NCBI GenBank assembly: GCA_905221605.1
Contig: CAJNDS010002389.1
Location: 64,001-124,000, forward strand
From: Symbiodinium natans
Taxonomy: Eukaryota > Sar > Dinophyceae > Suessiales > Symbiodiniaceae
DNA length: 60,000 nt
Direction of reading: 5' to 3'
Part shown: positions 29,818 to 36,562 of the stretch, piece by piece
Layout: each line of letters opens with the position of its first letter
How positions within the stretch are numbered: the first letter of the stretch is position 1
Translations under genes and position numbers: made by a program
Notes under the pieces: model-generated
Told to the model about the DNA's origin: nothing
Databases searched by the model: none
Seen by the model: only the letters and a program-made list of their open reading frames with translations

Positions 29818-29990
29818 GTTTAGGGTTTAGGGTTTAGGGTTTAGGGTTTAGGGTTAGGGTTTAGGGTTAGGGTTTAGGTCTCAGGGTTTAGGGTTTCAGG
29901 TTTAGGGTTTGAGGGTTGAGGGCGTAGGGTTTGAGGGTTTAGGGTTTAGGGCTTAGGGTTTGAAGGTTTAGGGCTTAGGGGAGGTTTTGG
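29818..29990 (+). repeat. TTTAGGG array, degenerating rightwards
   Basis: Seven clean units then mixed TTGAGGG, TTCAGGG and TTTGAAGG words. It is the 3' end of an intron on the minus strand. Confidence 0.9.
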
Positions 29991-30469
29991 TTGGAGGGCT
30001 GAGGGTCGAGGGTTGCAGGTTGAGGATGCAGGGTTTAACGAAGCCAAACATTGGGGATCACATGCCACATGCTCTTCGCACCGCTACGACGATTCCGGGT
30101 TTAAGGTGGTTGTAAGTAGAGCTGTAAGGGCCCGAAAATTGGGTTGTGAAGACTTAGACCCCAAACCCTAAACCCTAAACCCTACACCGTAAACCCGAAG
30201 GTTGGTATGTTAAGGGGGGCCGTGTACGGTGATCCCCATTCTACTTTTTGCTTACAGAACCCCTCTCGCCCTCAAAGAAGAAGAATACAAATCCCTGTTT
30301 TTTGTTTTTCCATTTTGTGTGGTTCTTTAGCAACTACTAGTAGTAAGGCAAAAAGCAACATAAACCTGTGGGTCTAAATCAGTAACCTACGAGAACAGAA
30401 AGGTGTGGCCATTGTTCTTTCAGAAAGGAACCTAACACCCTGCAAAAAAGGGGGAATGAGGGTATTACT

Positions 30470-30552
30470 AGCCCTAAACCCTAAACCCTAAACCCTAAAC
30501 CCTAAACCCTAAACCCTAAACCCTAAACCCTAAACCCTAAACCCTAAGGGAA
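30470..30552 (-). repeat. Interstitial telomere-type array (CCCTAAA)n
   Basis: Eleven perfect units ending at the exon 30572-30671 island, directly after a family 7 MITE fragment (about 30395-30470). Confidence 0.95.
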
Positions 30553-30571
30553 GCAGGTTCGCCCCCAAGGC

Positions 30572-30671
30572 ACCACTTCTTCATGTTCGCCTGCAGGCCC
30601 TGCACCACCGCACGGACGATGACGACCGGTTGAGATCCGGGCTCCCCGAGTATCTTCTTCTTATGCCATGC
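30572..30671 (-). CDS. Mei2-like RRM, C-terminal part of the domain
   Basis: On the minus strand acceptor CCTGAACTCAG precedes AWHKKKILGEPGSQPVVIVR and AVVQGLQANMKKW. In Mei2-type RRMs the last strand is followed by a segment of the form '..V.QGL.AN...', matched here by VQGLQANMKKW. It continues the domain from exon 31334-31375 if that exon uses the GC donor CAGAAT|GCACTC, giving KLFQN then AWHKKK in phase. The likely end is GTGGT|GCCTTG or a few codons later. Confidence 0.7.
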
Positions 30672-30689
30672 CTGAGTTCAGGGGTCAGG

Positions 30690-30930
30690 GTTCAGGGTTT
30701 AGGGTTTAGGGTTTTAGGGTTTTTGTGGTGTAGGTTTTTGGGGGTTTAGGGGTGTAGGGGTTTAGGGTTTAGGGGTTTAGGGGTTTAGGGGTGTAGGGTT
30801 TTAGGGGTTTACGAGTTAGGGGTTTCGGGGTTTAGGGGTTTAGGGGTTTAGGTGTTTAGGGGTCTATGGGTTAGGGGTTTAGGGGTTTAGGGGTTTTGGG
30901 TTTAGGGGTTTAGGGGTTTAGCGTTTAGGG
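30690..30930 (+). repeat. TTTAGGGG (8-mer) array
   Basis: Most units here are the 8-base TTTAGGGG with some GTGTAGGGG. The variant fills about 240 bp, so it has spread locally. Confidence 0.9.
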
Positions 30931-31333
30931 CTTCAGCTTTAGGTTCTAGGGGTGAGGATTCCGGGTTCTGGGCATAGTATCGGGTATCGGGCTTGTAGGG
31001 TATAGTATAAGGTGCAGGATTTATAGGGTTCAGGGCATAGGGCGTTGGGCTTTGGCGCCTTTGATCCCAATTTAAGGTTCATGCAATTGTGATGCTGATG
31101 GTTTTCTTGAACAATGACTACTACTTGCTTACGAACCCACGAATGCCATAACCCCTATATTGCTCTTACAAGGAGGAGAATTTCTGACTTTGTCGATGAA
31201 CATAGTTGGTATTGCATGTAACTGTTGGTGATGAAGAACCATATACTACAAGCCCTCATCCTAAACCCTAGACCCTAAACCCTAAACCCTAAACCCGAAA
31301 AGCCCAAACCCTAAACCCTTGCCCCCAGAGTGC

Positions 31334-31375
31334 ATTCTGGAACAGCTTGGCTGTCTCGGCAGTCAGGAAGTTCAC
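31334..31375 (-). CDS. Mei2-like RRM, strand/helix after RNP1
   Basis: On the minus strand acceptor AGCAGTTCAG precedes VNFLTAETAKLFQN. Joined in phase 0 to the previous exon, whose last codons are GGC TAC GCC TTC before donor GTGACT, this gives GYAFVNFLTAETAKLFQN, the standard RNP1 strand and second helix of an RRM. The open frame continues to ALWGQ, so the 3' edge is either the GC donor AAT|GCACTC at 31333 or a later site. This join is strong evidence that the split is a true intron. Confidence 0.8.
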
Positions 31376-31517
31376 CTGAACTGCTCTGGGAGCCCTTGGA
31401 AAGCACCCTGAACCCTGAACCCTGAACCCTGAACCCTGAACGCTAAACCAGAAACCCTAAACCCTAAACCCCAAACCCCAAAACCTCAGCCACCAAACCG
31501 TAAGAACGAAGAGTCAC

Positions 31518-31567
31518 GAAGGCGTAGCCTTGATTTGCCACATGTTGGAAGTTCCGCGGCATGTGGC
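31518..31567 (-). CDS. Mei2-like RRM, RNP1 exon
   Basis: On the minus strand acceptor CCCTAAACCCAAG precedes a frame reading HMPRNFQHVANQGYAF, ending at donor GCCTTC|GTGACT. The preceding exon supplies one base, T, so the junction codon is TGC and the chain runs DFCCHMPRNFQ. The order 'DFC-(x)2-MPRxF-...-N(L/Q)GYAF' is typical of the Mei2-like C-terminal RRM (RRM_2 type). The domain binds RNA in the nucleus or cytoplasm. Only 50 nt; its 5' intron edge is CCCTAAACCC plus AAG. Confidence 0.85.
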
Positions 31568-31868
31568 CTTGGGTTTAGGGTTTAGGGTTTAGGGTTTAGG
31601 GTTTAGGGTTTAGGGTTTAGGGTTTAGGGTTTAGGGTTGAGGGTTGAGGGTTTAAGGCTTCGGGTTTCGGGTTTGGGGTTGAGTGTTTAGAATTAGGGGC
31701 TTAGGGGGTAGGGGCTTTCAAGGATTTAGGCATTTGAAGTACCTGCTATCCCCTGCTGCACATCGGCAGCTCATGCCCATTTCCCTGTAACCCTAACCCT
31801 AAAACCTAAACCCTAAACCCTAAGCCCTAAACCCTAAGGGAAAAAAGTGCCACTGGTGTGGCCCTAGC
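31568..31868 (-). other. Intron with telomere-type terminal inverted repeats
   Basis: Between the exons of the Mei2-like domain. On the minus strand it begins GCTAGGGCC (GC donor), soon reaches TTTAGGG units (31800-31840), and ends in about a dozen CCCTAAA units (31568-31640) closing with CCCAAG. Its two ends can pair as a long stem. The flanking exons join in phase through the junction codon T|GC. Confidence 0.7.
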
Positions 31869-31952
31869 AGCAGAAGTCATACAGGTCAAGGAAGCCAGAC
31901 TGGTCGAGCTCCTTGAGCAGCTGGCGCTGCGTCATGCACTCCGGCACTCCTC
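31869..31952 (-). CDS. Mei2-like RRM, first helix exon
   Basis: On the minus strand the frame reads VPECMTQRQLLKELDQSGF then LDLYDFC. This matches the first helix and second strand of the Mei2-like RRM ('N(I/V)P...(T)...LL..LD..GF...YDF'). The exon probably starts after GGTAAG at 31953 and ends at TGCT|GCTAGGG, a GC donor. The preceding exon ends ATGATCA, so the junction codon would be A|GA and the chain reads MIRGVPEC. TA-rich microsatellite and a CCAGCTGG word lie just upstream. Confidence 0.85.
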
Positions 31953-32059
31953 CTTACCAGCTGGTTCTTCTATATATATATATATATCGACATATGTATA
32001 AGGGTTTAAGGTTTAGGGTTTAGGGTTTCAAAGGGACTGGGGTTCAGAGTAGCCTAGTT

Positions 32060-32172
32060 GTCCAGTAACCGGGGGCGAGGGGGGGCTGGATTTTAAGGTT
32101 GCCCTTTGGGAGTTTAGAGGGATTTGAATACCCCAAAAAGGTTAAACGTTACCCACTCTACTACTAAGTTAA
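32060..32172. mobile_element. MITE-like element (family 9), first copy
   Basis: 'tgtccagtaaccggggg' at the left, 'aagg...gttgccctttggg' inside and 'cccactctactactaag' at the right match a second copy at 32549-32656. Both lie in introns of the Mei2-like gene. Confidence 0.65.
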
Positions 32173-32442
32173 GGACCAAGTGAACGCTGAAATTGGGAAC
32201 GCGGAATTTCCCTAAGTCATGTAGACCCTAGTTAAACTTTAGACCCCACGATTCAAGTCTCTAGTCGGGTACATAGAGCATCTTAGAGCAACTTGCGCTA
32301 GAGTCGTATCAAGAGACCCTGAAATAATAGTATTGAAAAATGATGATTCTAGGCTCGTGTATGAGGTTTAGGGTTTAGGCTTTAGGGTTTAGGGTTGAGG
32401 GTTTAGGGAATCCCTTGTAGGGCAATTATGTGCCCCCAAGGC

Positions 32443-32538
32443 TCTGATCATCATCGTGGTGATCTCATCGGTTGGGCGGCTGGATGTCGGGGATGCCATG
32501 CTGCTGTGGCTCTCGCTGTCTGAGAAGATGCTGTGCTC
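32443..32538 (-). CDS. Mei2-like RRM, RNP2 exon with serine-rich linker
   Basis: On the minus strand the frame reads HSIFSDSESHSSMASPTSS and RPTDEITTMMIR. A Ser/Asp-rich linker leads into ITTMMIR, the RNP2 first strand of a Mei2-like RRM ('TT.M(I/L)(R/K)N(I/V)P'). The next exon supplies GVPEC in phase if the donor is ATCA|GAGCC, a GA donor. Such GA and GC donors have been reported in dinoflagellates. Upstream edge: CACAG or CTCAG within the linker. Confidence 0.75.
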
Positions 32539-32548
32539 CACTCCTTAT

Positions 32549-32655
32549 AGCTGTCCAGTAGGGGGAATTGAAGGTTAGCCCTTTGGGGTTTCATAGGGAT
32601 ATAGAATACTTCACCCCCAAAAAAGGTAGAAGATTACCTACTCTGCTACTAAGAC
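32549..32655. mobile_element. MITE-like element (family 9), second copy
   Basis: Same arrangement as 32060-32172 ('tgtccagtaggggg', 'gttagccctttgggg', 'cctactctgctactaag'). Abuts exon 32656-32785. Confidence 0.65.
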
Positions 32656-32785
32656 TCCCTCCTGCGCGAAGAAGTGCGGAGACCCACTGGGACTCCCTGC
32701 GGCTCGTCCGACCTCCATCGGAGACATAGCCGGTGTTGTGGAGAGGAGGTCAAACTTCGTAGAGGCGGAGCTCTTGCCGATGGTG
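32656..32785 (-). CDS. Exon, serine-rich linker of the Mei2-like protein
   Basis: On the minus strand acceptor GATTGCTCAG precedes TIGKSSASTKFDLLSTTPAM, then EVGRAAGSPSGSPHFFAQEG, with possible donor GAGGGA|GTCTTAG. High GC3. The composition (Ser, Pro, Gly) is that of the disordered region before a Mei2-like RRM. Plus and other frames are open too, but strand and neighbours favour this one. Confidence 0.55.
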
Positions 32786-32846
32786 CTGAGCAATCTCGGG
32801 ATCTCCGGGGAGTTCCACACCGGCGGAGCCGGAACAGCACCTAGAC

Positions 32847-33010
32847 CCAGGAGATCCCTAGGAATAAGAAGGGTGCCCCTTTTTGGGGTTCTAAGGGGAT
32901 TAGAAGGGAACCCCAACGCAAAAAAAGGAAAACCTAAACCCTAAACCCTAAAACCCTAAACCCTAAACCCTAAACCTTAAACCCTAAACCCCTACTCCGG
33001 GTCCTAGGCA
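32847..33010. mobile_element. MITE family 7 interrupted by CCCTAAA array
   Basis: Left end 'agacccaggag', inner 'agggtgcccctttttggggttctaaggggat', right end 'cctactccgggtcctagg' as in the copy at 26672-26763. Between them lie about 60 bp of CCCTAAA (32934-32992) missing from the other copies. Confidence 0.7.
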
Positions 33011-33011
33011 C

Positions 33012-33084
33012 TTTCGAGGCTCAAGTTGACTTTCACGGGCCCATTGTCCGGACTCTCGCCCAAGGGCTCATCCATGGCGGTTTC
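33012..33084 (-). CDS. Exon, acidic segment of the Mei2-like gene
   Basis: On the minus strand acceptor AGCCATGAGAG precedes ETAMDEPLGESPDNGPVKVN and LSLE, with donor CTCGAAA|GTGCC. Third positions mostly G/C. Hydrophilic linker-like sequence. Order and strand place it upstream of the RRM exons. Confidence 0.55.
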
Positions 33085-33230
33085 CTCTCATGGCTGGGGT
33101 TTAGGGTTTCGGGTTTCGGGTTTAGGGTGTAGGGTTTAGGGGGAAACCCTCTGAAAACATTCCTGAAGGTCCTCTAAACAACCCAATAAGGGAAAAGAGA
33201 AAATGTCCCAAAAAGGCCTACCTAGTTGCC

Positions 33231-33310
33231 CTAAACCCTAAACCCTAAACCCTAAACCCTAAACCCTAAACCCGAAACCCTAAACCCTAAACCCTAAACC
33301 CTAAACCCTA
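33231..33310 (-). repeat. Interstitial telomere-type array (CCCTAAA)n
   Basis: Eleven units ending at exon 33313-33425. On the gene strand it opens the intron after that exon. Confidence 0.95.
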
Positions 33311-33312
33311 GC

Positions 33313-33425
33313 CGAGTTTCGGTCGCCATCGGGGCCAGCGTGACAAGCAGCGGAAGGCCTTGCCAGGTCTCCGTCTCCACAGGCGCCATGAGGGTGACGG
33401 ATGGCGCCACGCCGCGATCCCAATC
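33313..33425 (-). CDS. Exon of the Mei2-like gene region
   Basis: On the minus strand acceptor CGTAGCTAAGCCCAG precedes DWDRGVAPSVTLMAPVETET, then LPLLVTLAPMATETR, with donor ACTCG|GCTAGGG (GC) or CTAGG|GTTTAGGG. GC3 is very high. Pro/Ala/Thr-rich, probably linker. The upstream exon 34340-34455 does not join it in perfect phase with the edges I can see, so an exon may be missing in between. Confidence 0.6.
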
Positions 33426-33710
33426 CTGGGCTTAGCTACGCAAAGAGCCTAAACCCTAAACCCTAAACCCTAAGCCCAATACCCCTCATTAAGGAGTGCA
33501 CCTTAAAGGATAGTATGGATCCTAATGTAGGGTATATTCATTAATTTAGGGGTACAAAAGGGCTCTTTGGTTACCAGTTACCAAAATATGGGTATACAGA
33601 ATATGTAAGTCACACGGGTACATGGGCTTCTCGAATGTGTAATTCCAAAAAAGCATGGTATCTTGTTATTCATTTATTTTTTTGGGGGGGGGCTAGTTTA
33701 CCTACAAGAA

Positions 33711-33808
33711 ATGTTCCCCCTTATGCTAACAGTCCTTAACAGGGATTCTAATAGGGGGTACTAATCCTTATTAAGGACTGTTAGTATAAGGGTGGGGGGC
33801 CAACATCC
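33711..33808. mobile_element. MITE family 3
   Basis: Ends ATGTTCCCCCTTATGCTAAC and 'gttagtataagggtggggggccaacat', inverted. 98 bp. Non-coding. Preceded by an A/T run and a G-run. Confidence 0.75.
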
Positions 33809-33839
33809 TAAAGTTGACCTTTAAAGCTTAAGAATCTTA

Positions 33840-34207
33840 GGCTCAAAATAGCCCAACAACCTTCAATGATAAGGCGTCTGGGCCCAAAATCCGTAAACAA
33901 GGAGTCCTTAGAGCCTTAGGCTAACAGCAACACAGGCACCTTATGATTATGTACTTGAGCTCCAAAGTCCCCGCAGGAGGTACTTTAAGGAGTATTCCCC
34001 ATTTAGGTACATGGACCCTTAGGGTAAGCATCTGTACCCTTTAGCCTCAAAACAGCCCGCAAACCTTAAATAACAATGCTTCTGGGCCCAAAAACCTTTC
34101 AAAAGGAGCCCTTAGAGCCTTGGGGTAACAGCAACCCAGGTTCCTTATTATTATGTACTTGGGCTCCAAAGTCCCCACACATGAGGTACTTCAAGGCACA
34201 TGGACCC
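33840..34207 (+). repeat. Tandem duplication of about 195 bp ending in a MITE family 2 arm
   Basis: The order 'ctgggcccaaaa', 'cttagagcctt', 'aacagcaac.cagg', 'ttatgtacttg.gctccaaagtcccc', 'catggaccctt' occurs twice, about 33842-34020 and 34045-34207, with roughly 80-85% identity by eye. Confidence 0.75.
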
Positions 34208-34328
34208 TTTGGGTTTAGGGTTTAGGGTTTAGGGTTTGGGGTTTAGGGTTTAGGGCTTAAGGTTGAGGCGGTTTAGGGTTTAGGCGGTTTAGGGCTTAGG
34301 GTTTAGGGTTTAGGGTTAAGGGTTTAGG
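34207..34328 (+). repeat. TTTAGGG array with GGCGG breaks
   Basis: About 14 units, two separated by 'cgg'. It starts the far end of the intron after exon 34340-34455. Confidence 0.9.
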
Positions 34329-34339
34329 AGAACAGCAAC

Positions 34340-34455
34340 CCAGGCTCTTCATCATCGGTGTCGGGCCATGTCGGCGGGTCAGCATCGGCACGGTCGGGCC
34401 CAGGATTCCCAAGGACGAACTCGGGATCCACCTCGGCCTCGGACTCGGCTGGGTC
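34340..34455 (-). CDS. Exon, acidic segment (Mei2-like gene region)
   Basis: On the minus strand acceptor GGCTCTTCAG precedes DPAESEAEVDPEFVLGNPGP, then DRADADPPTWPDTDDEEPG, with donor CCTGG|GTTGCTG. It joins the preceding exon (ending EDPKSE) in phase 0, so the acidic stretch continues across the intron. High GC3. The intron removed here is almost only TTTAGGG repeat. Confidence 0.7.
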
Positions 34456-34617
34456 CTGAAGAGCCCTAAACCCTAAACCCTAAACCCTAAACCCTAAACC
34501 CTAAACCCTAAACCCTAAACCCTAAACCCTAAACCCTAAACCCTAAACCCTAGCCCTAAACCCTAAACCCTAAACCCTAAACCCTAAACCCGAAACCCTA
34601 AACCCTAAACCCTAAAC
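34456..34617 (-). other. Intron made of telomere-type repeat
   Basis: 162 bp between two in-phase exons. On the minus strand it begins GTTTAGGGTTTAGGG right after codon GAG, runs through about 21 TTTAGGG-type units (one TTTCGGG, one CTAGGG) and ends TTTAGGGCTCTTCAG. Apart from the last seven bases everything is repeat. GT donor and AG acceptor are both present. Confidence 0.75.
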
Positions 34618-34719
34618 CTCTGACTTCGGGTCCTCTGGGTTCGAGTCAAGCTCAAAGGTGGCCTCGCTGCGCCCGAAGGGCGTGTAGCCCGAGAAACTGC
34701 TGGAACGGCGCAGGGTCCT
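34618..34719 (-). CDS. Exon, serine-rich segment (Mei2-like gene region)
   Basis: Exactly 34 open codons on the minus strand: RTLRRSSSFSGYTPFGRSEA and TFELDSNPEDPKSE. Acceptor CCCTAAACCCTTTGGGAG, donor TCAGAG|GTTTAGGG. RRSSSFSGYTPF looks like a phosphorylation-rich linker. It joins the upstream exon in phase 0 (…TQRIR before RTLRR) and the downstream exon in phase 0 (…PKSE before DPAESE). Both neighbouring introns have telomere-type ends. Confidence 0.7.
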
Positions 34720-34727
34720 CTCCCAAA

Positions 34728-34865
34728 GGGTTTAGGGTTTAGGGCTAGGGTTTAGGGTTTAGGGTTTAGGGTTTAGGGTTTAGGGGGTTTAGGGGGTTTA
34801 GGAGGTTTAGGAGGTTTAGGAGGTTTAGGAGGTTTAGGAGGTTTAGGAGGTTTAGAGTTTAGGGC
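34728..34865 (+). repeat. TTTAGGG array with a TTTAGGAGG (9-mer) block
   Basis: Seven normal units, then about nine GTTTAGGAG 9-mers (34786-34852), then TTTAGAGTTTAGGG. Confidence 0.95.
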
Positions 34866-34898
34866 TTAGGGTTCTGGACCGGCGGAGGGTCCTCTCCT

Positions 34899-35078
34899 AA
34901 AGGGTCCACGGTCCCTACGTTTTGGATATACTTGGGCCTTAAAGGGGGGTTTAGGGTTTAGGGTTTAGGGTTTAGGGTTTAGGGTTTAGCGTTTAGGGTT
35001 GAGGGTTTAGGGGGTTCCCATTTAGTAGCTTTAGTTCCCACGTAGATCGTACTGTACATGGGTACATGGACCCTTAAG
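34899..35078. mobile_element. MITE family 2 split by a TTTAGGG array
   Basis: Left AAAGGGTCCACGGTCCCTAC and 'tatacttgggccttaaagggg', right 'gggttcccatttagtagc' and GGTACATGGACCCTTAAG. The intact copy at 17396-17480 reads straight through 'gggccttaaagggttccc'. Here about 65 bp of TTTAGGG (34948-35012) are inserted in the G-run. The whole lies inside the intron between exons 35134-35229 and 34618-34719. Confidence 0.8.
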
Positions 35079-35133
35079 GCCCCTAAACCCTAAACCCTTC
35101 CCTGAACCCTAGCCCTAAACCCTAGCCCTAAAC

Positions 35134-35229
35134 CCTAATCCTCTGTGTCCTGTGCGACTCAGGGGACTTGTCGTCGAGCGTGACGAAGACCCGCGGCAAA
35201 GGTGGAAGGCGCGGTTCTGTGAAAGCCAT
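35134..35229 (-). CDS. Exon,possible translation start of the Mei2-like gene
   Basis: The minus strand begins with an ATG at 35229: MAFTEPRLPPLPRVFVTLDD and KSPESHRTQRIR, ending at donor ATTAGG|GTTTAGGG. GC3 is high. It joins the next exon in phase 0. The ATG could be the start codon, but CTTTCACAG just inside would serve as an acceptor, and exon-like sequence lies upstream at 35411-35484. The start is therefore not fixed. Confidence 0.6.
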
Positions 35230-35256
35230 GCCTTAAGGACCAAATGGGCCCAAAAA

Positions 35257-35335
35257 TTGGGTTTAGGGTTTAGGGTTTAGGGTTTAGGGTTTAGGGTTTA
35301 GGGTTTAGGGTTTAGGGTTTAGGGTTTAGGGTTAT
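35257..35335 (+). repeat. Interstitial telomere-type array (TTTAGGG)n
   Basis: Eleven perfect units between exons 35134-35229 and 35411-35484. Confidence 0.95.
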
Positions 35336-35410
35336 GGGGTCATATTCCCTTACTACTATAATTCCCATTAAGGTATATGAGCCCTAAACCCTGTTAGGGT
35401 TTATTTCGAC

Positions 35411-35484
35411 CCCAAGGTGCCGGTCGAGAGCTCCACCGGCCTTTGCGCGCCCGTCGCCGTGTCCGCGTCGCTCTTGGGCTTGGG
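35411..35484 (-). CDS. Upstream exon of the minus-strand gene
   Basis: On the minus strand the clean acceptor CCGTGTCTTTCCACAG precedes PKPKSDADTATGAQRPVELS and TGTLG, with donor TTGGG|GTCG. GC3 high. Lysine/aspartate-rich, linker-like. If real, the gene extends further upstream than the ATG at 35229. Confidence 0.5.
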
Positions 35485-35799
35485 CTGTGGAAAGACACGG
35501 TGAACCCTCTACGAATCGAAGACAACCCACATGCTGCAGTCTGCTGATAAGGTTCTAGATTTGCTTTATTGCCCCTGTATATGCCCTAGCAGCGGACGTC
35601 TGTCGCGGGATTGAGCCTGACAAGTCTCGGTGGTTTATGGTTTTAGAGCTTGGGGTGTAGGGTTTAGAGTTTAGGGGCTAGCGGTTACGGTTCAGGGTTT
35701 AGGGTTGAGGGTTTACACAAGCCCTAGACCCTAAACCACCACCATCCTACATGACATAAATGTCTCTGCGTGTGTGTGTTATCCCTCCGTCTGCAACCC

Positions 35800-36400
35800 T
35801 AAACTCTCCTCACCCTCCCCCAACTCAACCCTCAATGCTAGCCAAAGCCAGCATAAACCAAAACTCAACCCCCAACCCTGACAGAAATAAACCTAAAACC
35901 CTTTAAAAGCCGTGAACACCTGAAAACTTTAACACCCCAAAAGCCCTAAAAACCCTAAAGCCCTAAACCCCAAAATCCCTGAAACCCTAAAAGCCCTAAA
36001 ACTCTAAAGACCCTGATTCCCCAAAAAACCGCAAAACCGTAAAACCTAAACCTTAAACCCTGAACCCTAAACCCTAAAGCCCTAAAGCCCTAAAGCCCTA
36101 AAGCCCTAAAGCCCGTCTTAACCCTTAACCCGAAAACTCTGAACTCCCTAAACCCCCAAACCGCTAAACCCCAAAACCCGCAATCTCCCCTTAGCCCTAT
36201 AGAAAGCCCTATAGAAAGCCCTTAAACCCTAAAAACCCTTAGTCTCCCCAAACCCCTAAACCCTAAACCCCACTAATCCCGAAACCATAAACCCAAAACC
36301 CTAAACCCTAAGCCCTAAACCCTAAACCCTAAACCCTAAGCCCTATAGAACCCTAAGCCTCATCAACCCGTGGGCTGGACCTCCCACGGACTTCAAGACC
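35800..36400 (-). repeat. Degenerate CCCTAAA/CCCTAAAG tract
   Basis: About 600 bp of CCCTAAAG, CCTAAAAA and CCCTATAGAAAG words. Probably decayed telomere-type sequence. Nothing coding is visible up to about 36345. A short island at 36362-36415 reads NPWAGPPTDFKTIPTLPQL on plus and may be an exon. Confidence 0.6.
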
Positions 36401-36467
36401 ATTCCCACCCTGCCACAGTTGGGGGGGATGGGGGGGGGGGGGGGGGTTGATCTCACTTGATGAGGGG

Positions 36468-36562
36468 TAGGGTTTAGGGTTTAGGGTTTAGGGTTTAGGC
36501 TTTAGGGTTTAGGGTTTAGGGTTTAGGGTTTAGGGTTTAGGGCTTAGGGTTTAGGGTTTCGG
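36468..36562 (+). repeat. Interstitial telomere-type array (TTTAGGG)n
   Basis: About thirteen units after a poly-G run of 17 with one A/T break. Confidence 0.95.
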
